DNA of 64,000 nt from Porphyrobacter sp. (GTDB lineage Bacteria; Pseudomonadota; Alphaproteobacteria; Sphingomonadales; Sphingomonadaceae): positions 526,024 to 590,023 of the forward strand of contig JAGIBN010000003.1 in NCBI GenBank assembly GCA_017744315.1, written 5' to 3'. Below are positions 31,537 to 40,431 of this stretch, piece by piece. A program made the translations under genes and the position numbers. Numbering within the stretch: position 1 is the first letter of the stretch; the number at the start of each line of letters is the position of its first letter. Below the pieces are notes generated by a model. It ran no database searches. It worked only from the letters and a program-made list of their open reading frames with translations, and was not told the DNA's origin.

Positions 31537-32784
31537 ATGCCCAAAAAGCTAAGCAACGTGCTCACGCCTTTGGCAGTGAAGAACGCAAAGCCCGGTCGCC
31601 ATGCGGATGGGGGCGGCTTACATTTGCTAGTAAAGGAAAGCGGTGCCCGCTCCTGGGTCTATCGCTTCATGCTTAACGGAAGGTCGCGGGATGTAGGTCT
31701 TGGCGCGGCTGGCTCAGGCGGCATTTCCCTTGCCGATGCACGCGACGCCCGTGACGCCCTGCGACTCAAGGTGAAGGCCGGAATCGATCCCCTCGTGGAA
31801 CGGCAACGTGAAGCGTCTGATGCCCTCGCAGCCGCTCAGGCGGCTCTTGTTACCGGAATGACGTTCAAGACCGTGGCGGAAACCCACATAAGCGCGAACG
31901 AGGGAAGTTGGCGCAATGACAAGCACCGGCAGCAGTGGAAGAACACGCTGACCACGTATGTTTATCCGGTGATCGGAGAATTGCCCGTTGCCGAAGTCGG
32001 TACGGCTCACGTGCTAAAAATCCTTGAGCCGATCTGGAAGGACAAGGCCGAGACTGCCAGCCGCGTGCGCGGTCGCATCGAGACCATCCTCGATGCTGCT
32101 AAGGCCCGAGGATACCGTGAAGGTGAAAATCCGGCCCGGTGGCGTGGCCATCTCGCTCAGATTCTTCCCACGCGGTCCCGACTCACGCGGGGCCATCACA
32201 AAGCCATGCCTTACGACGCGATTCCTGCATTTGTCGGAGCGCTCCACAATCGGGAGGCCGTCGCAGCGCTGGCGCTGGAGTTTACGATCCTAACCGCCGC
32301 TCGCACCGGGGAAGTGATCGCCGCGAAATGGCGTGAGGTCGATTTGGAGAAAGCAGTCTGGTCCATCCCGGCCAACCGCATGAAGGCGGGCAAAGAGCAC
32401 CGCGTGCCCCTGTCGGCGCGCGCCGTGGATATTCTTAAGTCCACGCAGGGGCTCCGCAAGGAATGGCTTTTCCCGGCGATCAAGGGCGGCAAAATGTCGG
32501 GCATGGCTATGACCATGCTACTGCGCCGGATGAAACTTGACGTAACCGTGCATGGCTTCCGATCGGGCTTCCGGGACTGGTGCGCCGAATGCACCGGCTA
32601 TGCCCATGAGGTTGCGGAAATGGCCTTGGCGCACACAATTGAGAACAGGGTGGAGCGAGCATATCGACGCGGCGACCTGTTCGATAAGCGACGGCGACTT
32701 ATGGACGATTGGGCCACATATTGTTCTAGCGGCGGTGCCGCTGGCGACAACGTCACTCCTATTCGAAAGTCAGAAGCAGGCTAA
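31537..32784 (+). CDS. P4-type tyrosine integrase (DUF4102 N-terminus)
   Basis: The 415-residue recombinase opens with the DUF4102 arm-binding region (LTPLAVKNAKPGRHADGGGLHLLV), followed by the SAM-like core-binding domain and the catalytic domain with the R of TAARTGEVIAAKW, HGFRSGFRDW (H-x-x-R) and the tyrosine region NRVERAYRRGD. All catalytic elements are visible. It should catalyse insertion at the 14-bp tRNA-Ser core. It is the gene nearest the left half-site and far from the intact tRNA, the opposite of many P4-like islands. Confidence 0.93.
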   Translation: MPKKLSNVLTPLAVKNAKPGRHADGGGLHLLVKESGARSWVYRFMLNGRSRDVGLGAAGSGGISLADARDARDALRLKVKAGIDPLVERQREASDALAAAQAALVTGMTFKTVAETHISANEGSWRNDKHRQQWKNTLTTYVYPVIGELPVAEVGTAHVLKILEPIWKDKAETASRVRGRIETILDAAKARGYREGENPARWRGHLAQILPTRSRLTRGHHKAMPYDAIPAFVGALHNREAVAALALEFTILTAARTGEVIAAKWREVDLEKAVWSIPANRMKAGKEHRVPLSARAVDILKSTQGLRKEWLFPAIKGGKMSGMAMTMLLRRMKLDVTVHGFRSGFRDWCAECTGYAHEVAEMALAHTIENRVERAYRRGDLFDKRRRLMDDWATYCSSGGAAGDNVTPIRKSEAG

Positions 32785-32930
32785 GCACAGCCCGTCCGCG
32801 ACGAAAGCGATCTTTCTGCATGCGACGGATGGCGGACATTTGCGTCGGAACAACCTTGCGCTCAATCGCAGCCGATTTGACGTCCGCTGCGACGCCAGTA
32901 AGTTACGCCTCAAATGTGGGGGGTGGCACG

Positions 32931-33272
32931 ATGAATCTCATTGATGTGCTAGCGAGTTGGATTGGTGGTTCAATCGGAACGCTGCCTAATCCTTGGATTG
33001 TTGCTTCCGGCTATATCGTTGCAAAGTATCATCCGCTTAATCCGCACTTTTGGATTAGGTTTGTGCTTTCCTCAGTCGCCTGCATCTTTCTTAGCCTGAT
33101 GTTTTCGCGGATTGTCGATGGGCCAGATGTATCGTTGAGCTTGGCCAAGGTGGTCCCGTGGACAACCCTTGCGGTCTTTTGGGCATCCCTCTTCTTCCTG
33201 GCGATCCGCAGGCCTTCAAGGCGCGTCTTGACAGAGCCTGTGCTGGAAGAAGATTGTTCGTCTAGCGCGTAG
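32931..33272 (+). CDS. Small membrane protein in the island
   Basis: The 113-residue protein has three hydrophobic segments (LIDVLASWIGGSIGTLP, FVLSSVACIFLSLMFS and TTLAVFWASLFFLAI) and a short charged tail. I do not recognise a family. A G-rich ribosome site (GGGGGGTGG) precedes ATG 32931; an ATG at 32820 is upstream without support. Its position just after the integrase suggests an accessory membrane function that cannot be named. Confidence 0.5.
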   Translation: MNLIDVLASWIGGSIGTLPNPWIVASGYIVAKYHPLNPHFWIRFVLSSVACIFLSLMFSRIVDGPDVSLSLAKVVPWTTLAVFWASLFFLAIRRPSRRVLTEPVLEEDCSSSA

Positions 33273-33320
33273 CCCCAACTCAATATCTATGCCCATCACT
33301 TAAGGGCATTCGGACCGCCG

Positions 33321-33668
33321 CTATGGAATCTGGCAGCCACCTGCGCGGGCCTGTACGACCCTAAAGAGCGCAATTTTGGGTGCTGAGCGGTTAATCGCTT
33401 CAAGAGTCATCGTTCGCTGATTTTCAGGTTCGTTATTGACCTGCCAGGCAATCGCGTCAGCGCAAGCAGTCACAACCGCCTCCGCGACAATCTCGGACGC
33501 CTCATCGCCGACAGCAAGTCGATAAGCCCATTTGTGAATGCAGCCGTTCCAATCGCCGGACACTGGCTGTGGCGGGGTCGAGCAAATACGGTTGTCGCTT
33601 GTTCGGTTATCTTTCGCTCCATCGCAGCCCGCCAAAGCCAAGAGCAAGACCGCGACTGCGTAACGCAT
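33321..33668 (-). CDS. Small predicted lipoprotein
   Basis: The 115-residue protein starts with a lipoprotein signal, lipobox LAGC (Cys near residue 15). Two further Cys pairs are in RICSTPP/NGCIHKW and ACADAI/GGCQIP, consistent with disulfides in an exported protein. ATG 33668 follows GGGGAG; GTG 33680 is the alternative. Function unknown. Confidence 0.6.
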   Translation of the reverse strand: MRYAVAVLLLALAGCDGAKDNRTSDNRICSTPPQPVSGDWNGCIHKWAYRLAVGDEASEIVAEAVVTACADAIAWQVNNEPENQRTMTLEAINRSAPKIALFRVVQARAGGCQIP

Positions 33669-33692
33669 ACCGCTCCCCACTTAGCTATTCTG

Positions 33693-33983
33693 CTACGACC
33701 TTTTCCTAATCTCGCGGCTTTTCCTGAACCGCGAAAACACTTTCGAAAGGGCAAAGGCGAACATGAAGATGATCGAATGTGTGAGCAGAGTTAGACCGTA
33801 TGCGGCACTGACTGTTGAAACGTCATAACTGGCGGATTCGCCAAGTAGTTCAAGATTATTAGATCGCATCACCAAGCCATACGCGACTGAGGCAGCGGCG
33901 AAAATCAACAGGAAAAGTATCCCTGCAGGCCAGAGTTTCCGAATGTTCCATCCAACGATAAAGATGATCAATGCCCCCAACAT
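33693..33983 (-). CDS. Small membrane protein, 96 aa
   Basis: Three hydrophobic segments (LGALIIFIVGWNI, AGILFLLIFAAASVAYGLVM and LLTHSIIFMFAFALSKVF) and a basic tail FRKSREIRKRS are visible. A clear AAGGAG lies six bases before ATG 33983. No family recognised. It may be co-transcribed with the lipoprotein gene 24 bp downstream on the same strand. Confidence 0.55.
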   Translation of the reverse strand: MLGALIIFIVGWNIRKLWPAGILFLLIFAAASVAYGLVMRSNNLELLGESASYDVSTVSAAYGLTLLTHSIIFMFAFALSKVFSRFRKSREIRKRS

Positions 33984-34052
33984 CGTTCGCTCCTTTTCGA
34001 CGCGCCCGAAAAACTCACACGGCTAGCATTGTCATGAACCTTTCGCAGAGTT

Positions 34053-34655
34053 TCACCAAGTACGTCGTACCCAGGGGTCGGCAGTCCGATTGACCGCGAT
34101 CAGCTCGGGATAGGGTCGGCACAAAAGCGCCGCGTCGTCCGGTGCGCCGTCAAGCCAGTCAGGCCAGTCCTCGCGTCGCAAGATCACCGGCATACGGTCG
34201 TGCGTGTCGGCCACATGAGTGCACGCCTCAGTCATTATCATCGAATAGGCCGGTCCCCACTCGTCGGTCTCTCGCCAGATCCCGGCGACGGCGAAAACGT
34301 CTTGATCGGGCAACGAGAACCAGGTGCGGGTTTTTGATCCCTTTTCGCCCTCGGCCTCAGCGAACTCCGTCACGGGGATCAGACAGCGCCGTTCGGCAAA
34401 GCTGTAGCGCCACATAAAACCATCAAGCTTGTCGGCGCGGGCGTTGTTGACGGGTTTTGGCTTGGCATCTGGCTTCATGCCCTTGAGCCGCAGGGGGAAG
34501 CCCCAAGCCATGTTTCGCAACTCGCCGCCTGCGACGACCAGTCCGGGATAGCCTGGGTAGATCTCTCCGGCTGCGTTACCAACGACGCCCAGCTTCACGT
34601 TGAAGAGGTTGGCAACCTCCGTGTGCGACTTGGTCATGCGATATAGATTGCACAC
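34053..34655 (-). CDS. SRAP-domain protein (HMCES/YedK family)
   Basis: The 200-residue protein starts MCNLYRMT, giving the catalytic Cys2 that crosslinks to abasic sites in single-stranded DNA. Other conserved elements are MAWGFPL (the W-G strand), NNARADKLDGFMWRYSFAERRCLIPVTEF with the Asn and Glu of the active site, and HDRMPVIL with the catalytic His. Length and motifs match YedK/HMCES. Such proteins protect single-stranded DNA, and mobile elements sometimes carry them. It follows the zinc-ribbon-like gene by 12 bp on the same strand, probably one operon. Confidence 0.93.
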   Translation of the reverse strand: MCNLYRMTKSHTEVANLFNVKLGVVGNAAGEIYPGYPGLVVAGGELRNMAWGFPLRLKGMKPDAKPKPVNNARADKLDGFMWRYSFAERRCLIPVTEFAEAEGEKGSKTRTWFSLPDQDVFAVAGIWRETDEWGPAYSMIMTEACTHVADTHDRMPVILRREDWPDWLDGAPDDAALLCRPYPELIAVNRTADPWVRRTW

Positions 34656-34667
34656 GGCACGGCTCCC

Positions 34668-34925
34668 TTAGCTATGCATCGGCTCGACCCGACCTCTGCC
34701 ATCGCAATAGAAGCGATTCCAGCCTGTACATCCTTTGGTGATCCTGCATCGAGTGCGACGGCCCCAAAGATCGTAGTCCATGCCTTTGATTGCGGCCAAG
34801 GCCTCCAAATCGACGTCCCGCCATTGGCGGCACTCCTCGCAACAGGCTTGGACATGACAATTATTGGCGATCAGTGTGCCCAGATTGGCCGTGTACGATG
34901 GACGAATCGGTGTGCGCTTTCCCAT
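34668..34925 (-). CDS. Small Cys-rich (zinc-ribbon-like) protein
   Basis: The 85-residue protein has CCEEC (residues 28-32), then CRITKGC and a final FYC, spacing that suggests a metal-binding fold. It resembles a short sphingomonad family with the pattern Cys-x2-Cys … YSLW-x-RR … RC … GC-x-GW-x-RF. Function unknown. It is 12 bp upstream of the SRAP gene, so a DNA-related role is plausible by association only. Confidence 0.6.
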   Translation of the reverse strand: MGKRTPIRPSYTANLGTLIANNCHVQACCEECRQWRDVDLEALAAIKGMDYDLWGRRTRCRITKGCTGWNRFYCDGRGRVEPMHS

Positions 34926-35136
34926 TGCTCCAATGGAACGAATGAGGAACGCTTTGCAATTGGGCGTTCGCCAGATTCCGGTCTGGCTGTCTGCGACAGA
35001 GTGGAAACCTCAGTTGGGACCATTGTAACTTTTGAGCCCAACCAGCAGGTCTATTGGGGGGATAGGACGGCCATCCGACAAGCGCGTTTCCCATGTGCTT
35101 CCCCAATACGACTCTGGGGCCCGCTAGGGAGGCGTT

Positions 35137-36417
35137 GTGAACAATGAACGTGAAGGCATTCCGTGGCCAAAGTGGCGTGGCACTCGGGACTTCGGCATAG
35201 CAGTCCACGACGCGAAACGGCTTAACGATTGCTGGGCGGAACTTTCCGAAGCCTTGTCGCAGCGACCATCGCTTGAAGGCGACGAAGCGCTTTGGATTAC
35301 GCGCGCTGGGGCTACTGATAACGAGCTGTGGGTTCACGAAATGAACAGCCGCGACGTCGCAACAGCACTCATGCAGCGAGCCATAGCCGACCGGACATTT
35401 TCCATTTGGCTACGGCTCGCCGATTCTGAGGTCCAAGCCGATCCTCAGGGCTTAGCCTCCATGTCGCACAAGACCTTGAAAACCGGTGTGTATGAAAGTG
35501 AGGAGTTACCCCACTCCGATTTGGAAGGTCGCCCTTTGTGGGTGAAGAAGTTCGAGTGGCGGCGATACTTAGATGAAACACTGGCGCGCCGGTATGGCGA
35601 ACACACAGGAATGTCCGCCGCCCAGGCCAATTCCGCCGACGATGAACCGATCGGATGGGACGATTTTGGCGAGGAAAACTTGCCCGCGCTGAAGCGCATT
35701 CTCACGATGGCTGTTGACGACGAATGGTGGTCGTGGCCGGAGGCCATTGCTTGGGTTGGCAGCCGTGATCCACGAACTATCGCCTCACTTCGTTTCTGGG
35801 CTCAATGGTGGGCCGGTCGAGGAGATGACGAAGCGACAATCACTCTCGGCGCGCAGCATAACATTGCCTGCAAGCATTGCTCCTCCGCTTCACAGGCTGA
35901 GGCTGAACTAGTCGCTGCCATAAGCCGGGGAGCAGTCAGAACCTGCGGACGCGCTAGTCTGCATGCCAAGTCCGCTCCCCTCGCAAAAGATGATTGGCGC
36001 GGGGGAGCAGTCATTTATTCACAAGGCGTCGCAGTTTTGGGACCCGCAAGCGACAACCTTGTCGCGTGGGCCTTTGACATTGCAGTCGGCCGCGATGATC
36101 TAATGCGAGCGTTTCCGGTCTCTGAAACAACAAAGCCGGAGGGGACTGCCGCTGCGGTGAACGCCGACGCGCAAACAAAGTCGAAGCCTGAGCGGAAACG
36201 GCCCGGCCGAGCGGCCGATCCTTACTGGCCATTAGCAATCGCTACGGTCACGCAGGAATGCCTGAAAGCCGGATACAAGCGCCCTTTGAAGCGTGGGCAA
36301 AAGGCGGCGATTCAAACCATGCTGCTCAACGAGATGGCAGTGAAGGACAAGCATTTCTCTGAAGATAGCGCGGCAAAGTACGCGATGAAGGTGATTGCGG
36401 CTCTACCCGACAATTAG
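35137..36417 (+). CDS. Large hypothetical protein of the island
   Basis: The 426-residue soluble protein is acidic in its N-terminal two thirds, with many Trp (GDDFGEENLPALKRIL, WWSWPEAIAWVGS, FWAQWWAGR). A proline/lysine-rich linker (KSKPERKRPGRAADPYWP) leads to a basic C-terminal helical region of about 80 residues. GTG 35137 is preceded by GGGAGG. I do not recognise a family; the C-terminal region resembles the DNA-binding tails seen in island-encoded proteins, but this is weak. Confidence 0.6.
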   Translation: MNNEREGIPWPKWRGTRDFGIAVHDAKRLNDCWAELSEALSQRPSLEGDEALWITRAGATDNELWVHEMNSRDVATALMQRAIADRTFSIWLRLADSEVQADPQGLASMSHKTLKTGVYESEELPHSDLEGRPLWVKKFEWRRYLDETLARRYGEHTGMSAAQANSADDEPIGWDDFGEENLPALKRILTMAVDDEWWSWPEAIAWVGSRDPRTIASLRFWAQWWAGRGDDEATITLGAQHNIACKHCSSASQAEAELVAAISRGAVRTCGRASLHAKSAPLAKDDWRGGAVIYSQGVAVLGPASDNLVAWAFDIAVGRDDLMRAFPVSETTKPEGTAAAVNADAQTKSKPERKRPGRAADPYWPLAIATVTQECLKAGYKRPLKRGQKAAIQTMLLNEMAVKDKHFSEDSAAKYAMKVIAALPDN

Positions 36418-36515
36418 CCTCTAATTATCGGCAAGCTATTCGTATTTGTCGGCAAGGGACGCAGCAGCATGGAGCATGGTTGAACAACCTCGCACACAAA
36501 AAGCGAGGTGCTTCA

Positions 36516-36704
36516 ATGCAGTCCATCAAACACGATTCCCCGAAGATCGGATACAGCATTCGGGAAGCCTGCCGGGCGTCCAGCCTAGGTCGGACAACAC
36601 TCTACGGCCACATCTCCGCCGGAAGGCTTCGCGCTGTTCGCGTCGGTGGTAGGACGATCATTCCAGCCGAGGCATTGCACGCCCTGATCGCAGGGGAAGC
36701 CTGA
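36516..36704 (+). CDS. AlpA/MerR-like helix-turn-helix protein (excisionase-like)
   Basis: The 62-residue protein has a compact HTH: GYSIREACRASSLGRTTLYGHISAGRLRAVRVGGRTIIP, the layout of DNA-binding excisionase/AlpA domains (helix, turn, helix, then a basic wing with RVGGRTII). GAGG lies seven bases before ATG 36516. It is a plausible regulator or recombination-directionality factor for the integrase. Confidence 0.7.
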   Translation: MQSIKHDSPKIGYSIREACRASSLGRTTLYGHISAGRLRAVRVGGRTIIPAEALHALIAGEA

Positions 36705-36707
36705 GCT

Positions 36708-36896
36708 ATGCCCCAAAAACAAAACCCGACCGCCGAGGGCAGCCGGGTTCTGTGGAAAAGCTTGGTCGGCGCTTCCACGGAATCCCCTACCCTTTCCGCC
36801 TATCGCGCTCAACACCTGATCAGCAGCTACGGTATTCGCCCGGAGCTGGCCTGGATGGTCGCAACGCATGCGTTCGGAGGGTACGGCAATGCCTGA
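36708..36896 (+). CDS. Small island protein, 62 aa
   Basis: The short product (ending WMVATHAFGGYGNA) begins 3 bp after the HTH gene and its end overlaps the next ATG by 8 bp, so it lies in a tight run of same-strand genes. No family recognised. The context makes it more credible than its length alone would. Confidence 0.5.
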   Translation: MPQKQNPTAEGSRVLWKSLVGASTESPTLSAYRAQHLISSYGIRPELAWMVATHAFGGYGNA

Positions 36897-37209
36897 CCGC
36901 TACCCCCAAGCTCCCGGAGCGAAGGGACCGGATGGAACCAGTCAGGACGCTGCCCAAGCAATCGAACCCTGCGTTTCACACCTTCGCCGCGTAGCTATGC
37001 GCTCACTGCACAAGCTGGGCGAGGCAACAGTTCTGGAAGCCGTCGCCTTTGCCCAGGTTTCCCGTGAAAGTCTCCAGCCGCGCTATTCCGAGCTGCGAGC
37101 CCTGGGCTTAATTGAGCCGACCGGCGCACGGAGGCGGAACCCCAGCGGCAAGAGCGCGTCCGTGCTTCGCCTCACCGACAAGGGCCGAGAGGCAATTGCC
37201 AGTGACTAG
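36889..37209 (+). CDS. Winged-helix-like small protein
   Basis: The 106-residue protein has a MarR/winged-helix-like core: LGEATVLEAVAFAQVSRESLQPRYSELRALGLIEPTG then SASVLRLTDKGREAI, matching the recognition helix and wing of a wHTH fold. GGAGGG lies seven bases before ATG 36889. Probably a regulator or replication accessory factor of the element. Confidence 0.55.
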   Translation: MPDRYPQAPGAKGPDGTSQDAAQAIEPCVSHLRRVAMRSLHKLGEATVLEAVAFAQVSRESLQPRYSELRALGLIEPTGARRRNPSGKSASVLRLTDKGREAIASD

Positions 37210-37975
37210 GCGGCGCAATCGCAACAAGATCAATGCCACCGGGCGGAACAGCAATAGCCGTTTCGCCCGGCTGGATTATCGCATCCTCAACAGCAACGCC
37301 TATCGCGCACTCAGCCCGAACGACCGCTCGTTACTTGTGGAGTTAGTGATGCTCTACAATGGCGAGAACAATGGCAGCCTTTACCTAAGTGTGCGGGACG
37401 GAGCGCACAGGATGGGTATTGCGGACTTGTCGGGTGCCAGTCGGTCGTTCGATACCCTGCAAGCTCTGGGCTTCATTCAATTGATGCAGGACGCCCATTT
37501 CAGCGTGAAGGCGTCCGAAAAGTCACGGGCGCGCTGTTGGCGCCTGACGTGGCTCGCCGGACCTGGCCGGAAGGCTCCCTCATGGGAATTTCTGGACCTA
37601 GAACCCCGGCCCCAAGCCCCGGCGCGCAAACGGATGGAGCGCGGACTGAGGGCGCTCAAATCCTTCCGCTACGGCCGAGACAACGGAAAATTCCCGGTAC
37701 TGGATTCCAACACGCTGAGCCCGTTTCCGCCCGGGAGTACGGTCGCAACGGTATTGCATTCCAATACGCAAAATGATGGGAACTGCGGTTTTCCGCCAAT
37801 CGCGTGCGTTCGGGATTCCGCCACACATATAGCTACACCATGGGGTGAGGGCGCGACGCATGGCCTATTCGGCTGGTGGCAACCCGACTGGAACCCTTCA
37901 ATTAAAGCATGGTCGTACGCGGCGCTGTCGAGCGCGATGATCGCGGATCACATCGAGGAAAGGAGGGCCGCATGA
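37202..37975 (+). CDS. Replication/HTH-type island protein
   Basis: The 257-residue protein opens with a basic tail (TRRRNRNK) and a region common to many alphaproteobacterial mobile elements: RFARLDYRILNSNAYRALSPNDRSLLVEL then YNGENNGSLYLSVRDGAHRMGIA and FDTLQALGFIQLM, a winged-helix layout with N-G-E/N-N-G turn. The family is often annotated as replication-related or HTH. GTG 37202 overlaps the previous stop. The C-terminal part is unlike anything I recognise. Confidence 0.6.
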   Translation: MTRRRNRNKINATGRNSNSRFARLDYRILNSNAYRALSPNDRSLLVELVMLYNGENNGSLYLSVRDGAHRMGIADLSGASRSFDTLQALGFIQLMQDAHFSVKASEKSRARCWRLTWLAGPGRKAPSWEFLDLEPRPQAPARKRMERGLRALKSFRYGRDNGKFPVLDSNTLSPFPPGSTVATVLHSNTQNDGNCGFPPIACVRDSATHIATPWGEGATHGLFGWWQPDWNPSIKAWSYAALSSAMIADHIEERRAA

Positions 37976-38838
37976 CGCGATCTGTCACCGAAAAGCGAAA
38001 AAGAACGAACCCGACTCAGCCCCAAGAGCGGACAATCAAGATACCGTTTCCTGACACTGACGATGAGGAGGAAGCCCATCGCATCCTGGCGAAAGGTATT
38101 CCTGATTGGGACAAGCTAGATAAGCACGACCGGGCGGAACTTGCACGCCTCATCCGCGAGCATCGCGAACGTGGATCGCCCGCGAAGGTGAATCTGACTC
38201 GCAAGCAAGACGGCGGCTGGAGAATGGAGCCATCAGGCGCGAATGAAATACTAGCGCTCATGAAGCTGCACGCGACGTTTTCGGCCAACTCGATAGATCC
38301 GGTGAACGCCCGCGCAAATGAACTCCTAAACTATCTCGGTTCGGTCGGAGCGGCTAACGAAAGCCGCTATAACTCTGCCCTATCCTTCATCGAAAGCATG
38401 AAGCCTCAGAACCAGGCCGAAGCGCTGTTGCTAGTGCAGATGTATGTAACCCATGATGCGGCCATTCGGGCGCTCAGCCAGCTTGGGCAGGCCGAATGGG
38501 CACCGACAGCGCAGACATTCGGAAACCTCGCAACGAAGCTGCTGCGCACTTCTCAGGGGCAAATGGAAGCATTGGCGCGGATGCGTCGGGGCGGGGAACA
38601 GGTCGTACGCCATATCCACGTCCACAACCGTGGCGGGCAAGCCGTCATTGCCGAGAACGTCCACACCGGGGGGAAGGGAAATGGAAAAGTTGACGATCAA
38701 TCCCATGCAACCGGAACCGCTGGCATCAGCCCCGCGCTGCTTGGCGCGGACACGTTTGGGGACGGAATGCCAATCCCCAGCCGTGAGGGGACGGAGGCGG
38801 TGCCGAATGCACGGGGGCACGAATCCGGGCGCGCCTAG
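37972..38838 (+). CDS. Island protein paired with HGG/NxxxHG gene
   Basis: The 288-residue protein is acidic and helical (FPDTDDEEEAHRILAKG, HDRAELARLIREHRERG), with a C-terminal segment LARMRRGGEQVVRHIHVHNRGGQAVIAENV that matches a conserved element of mobile-element proteins found next to small HGG-type genes. ATG 37972 overlaps the previous stop (ATGA) with GGAGG upstream. Function unknown, but the family and its usual neighbour are familiar from alphaproteobacterial islands. Confidence 0.65.
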   Translation: MTRSVTEKRKRTNPTQPQERTIKIPFPDTDDEEEAHRILAKGIPDWDKLDKHDRAELARLIREHRERGSPAKVNLTRKQDGGWRMEPSGANEILALMKLHATFSANSIDPVNARANELLNYLGSVGAANESRYNSALSFIESMKPQNQAEALLLVQMYVTHDAAIRALSQLGQAEWAPTAQTFGNLATKLLRTSQGQMEALARMRRGGEQVVRHIHVHNRGGQAVIAENVHTGGKGNGKVDDQSHATGTAGISPALLGADTFGDGMPIPSREGTEAVPNARGHESGRA

Positions 38839-38944
38839 AGGCAATAGTAACGCCCGAAAGCACGGAGCGTATTCCGCTAAGACCAAGGCCGCCGTCTGTT
38901 ACCTTAAAAGGATCGCGCAAATTGTTCGAGATACGGGTAAGTAA
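38681..38944 (+). CDS. Small HGG…NARKHG protein overlapping upstream gene
   Basis: The 87-residue protein has paired Cys (RCLARTRLGTECQSP, RRRCRMHGG) and the conserved tail GAPRGNSNARKHGAYSAK, a pattern seen in small proteins encoded directly after the preceding family. The first 158 bp lie inside the upstream gene in a different frame. A G-rich site (GGGGGAAGGGAA) precedes ATG 38681. Function unknown. Confidence 0.65.
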   Translation: MEKLTINPMQPEPLASAPRCLARTRLGTECQSPAVRGRRRCRMHGGTNPGAPRGNSNARKHGAYSAKTKAAVCYLKRIAQIVRDTGK

Positions 38945-39066
38945 TTTGCCGCTTCGGGTGATCCTCGCCACGACTGCATCGTGCCGCTCGGCTGGCACTC
39001 CCGAAAGCACTGCGGGCGTTCCACCCAGGTCATTAATGTCGCTGAAGATAAGGAAATGGAATTGGG

Positions 39067-40182
39067 TCAACGCGCAAAGGGATCGCGACCGTTCCCTTGT
39101 TCGTTATAGTATTTTTGACACTCGATTAGGGAATCAAGAGCTTGTCGCGACTGGTTCAGTGAGAGAGTCGCAACTCTCCGGAGCCCGGTTTCGATATAGA
39201 GCCAGTGCGACAGCGCAAATTCACTCCAAAATTCGTTGTCTGAAAAGGTAATTGAGAGTGCTTTTATGCCATTGAATTCAACTACTTTCGCATTTGCCTC
39301 CCAAGGTGATTTATCGTCAAATTGTAAAGTCATTTGGTGAGAGTCGCCAACCACCAAAGAACTCCAAGCATTGTTCGCCAATAGGAGATAACTTCTTCCG
39401 CCGGTCTTGCGGTCTAGTCCAACTCTCAATCCAGAGCCGTCTGTAAACTGAGATGCGACAAAGCAGGAGTCGCTGAGGGTCCGATCCACCATTACTTTCC
39501 AATGGCTTATTGATTCCCAACTCTCTGTTGAAGCTCGAGACTGGACAGTTCGCACCTCTATCGGCGGTGGTGTGACTTGTTCGGGTTTAGTCTGGGCGAC
39601 CGTGCCTTGGTCCAAATCCTCGACAAACTGAACGTCGATCCCCGTAGCCTGATAATTCGAACGATCGAGCCAGGTGAGTTCACGAGGGGACGCCTTGGTA
39701 GCGAATATAATCGCCTTCACCGGCAGATTGAGCAATGTGAAGTAGCGGCCCACCAACGCATTCCCTAGCCCCGATTCGAGAAGCACTCCGGATTCATCAG
39801 TATAGGTTGCGTGAAAACCTACACGAGCGGTCTGAGAAAGAGCTCTCGGCGTGCCTGCCAACCAAATCAGGCCACAAGCCGAGACGCAGCGAGATCCGTT
39901 GAGCACGAGCGTGGAAAATCCGCGTAACCGAATCGCCTCACCTATCTCGATCGCATCGACTGTTGAACCTCCGTCGCTCTCAAGCAATACCGTTGCTTGC
40001 TCGTGCTTAGCTGCCTCACGCCGAAAGATCTCGCCATCTCCTTTTGAGATGTCCCCCTCAATGGCTATGGCAATAGTTTCCGAGTCAAGCTCAACCGAGT
40101 AAATATCGGCTCCGCTAGCGTTTTGCGGGCAGAGACTGGCAATCAGTGAAGCAGCCCCAACGAAGTTCAATCTATTCCGCAT
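39067..40182 (-). CDS. Secreted ClpP/S49-fold protein
   Basis: The 371-residue protein has a signal peptide (VGAASLIASLCPQNASG). The N-terminal half follows a ClpP-like fold: TVLLESDGGSTVDAIEIGEAIRLRG, then SRCVSACGLIWLAG with a candidate nucleophile serine before Ala-Cys, then VGFHATY with a candidate histidine. This matches the COG3904-type predicted periplasmic proteases. The C-terminal half (about 150 residues) has no recognised domain. Orientation and separation from the rest suggest a cargo gene of the element. Confidence 0.7.
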   Translation of the reverse strand: MRNRLNFVGAASLIASLCPQNASGADIYSVELDSETIAIAIEGDISKGDGEIFRREAAKHEQATVLLESDGGSTVDAIEIGEAIRLRGFSTLVLNGSRCVSACGLIWLAGTPRALSQTARVGFHATYTDESGVLLESGLGNALVGRYFTLLNLPVKAIIFATKASPRELTWLDRSNYQATGIDVQFVEDLDQGTVAQTKPEQVTPPPIEVRTVQSRASTESWESISHWKVMVDRTLSDSCFVASQFTDGSGLRVGLDRKTGGRSYLLLANNAWSSLVVGDSHQMTLQFDDKSPWEANAKVVEFNGIKALSITFSDNEFWSEFALSHWLYIETGLRRVATLSLNQSRQALDSLIECQKYYNEQGNGRDPFAR

Positions 40183-40431
40183 CGGAAGCTTGGCTTTCGT
40201 TCCCCACCAAAAAGTACTCAGATGCTTTAGGAATGAGAAGAAGATTTTCCGTTAACGAGTGAGTTCGGCGATTGGTTCAAGGTCATGATACGTGCCTCTC
40301 CTCACGCCCCATTGTTCGACTGCGACGATCATCGACGGCAGGAAGCCGACCTAAAGCATCGCAATTTTAGGGGAGCGTTTTTGGGAGCAGCGGCTCAAGT
40401 GCCAACATTATTCAATAAAATCAGCACAAAT

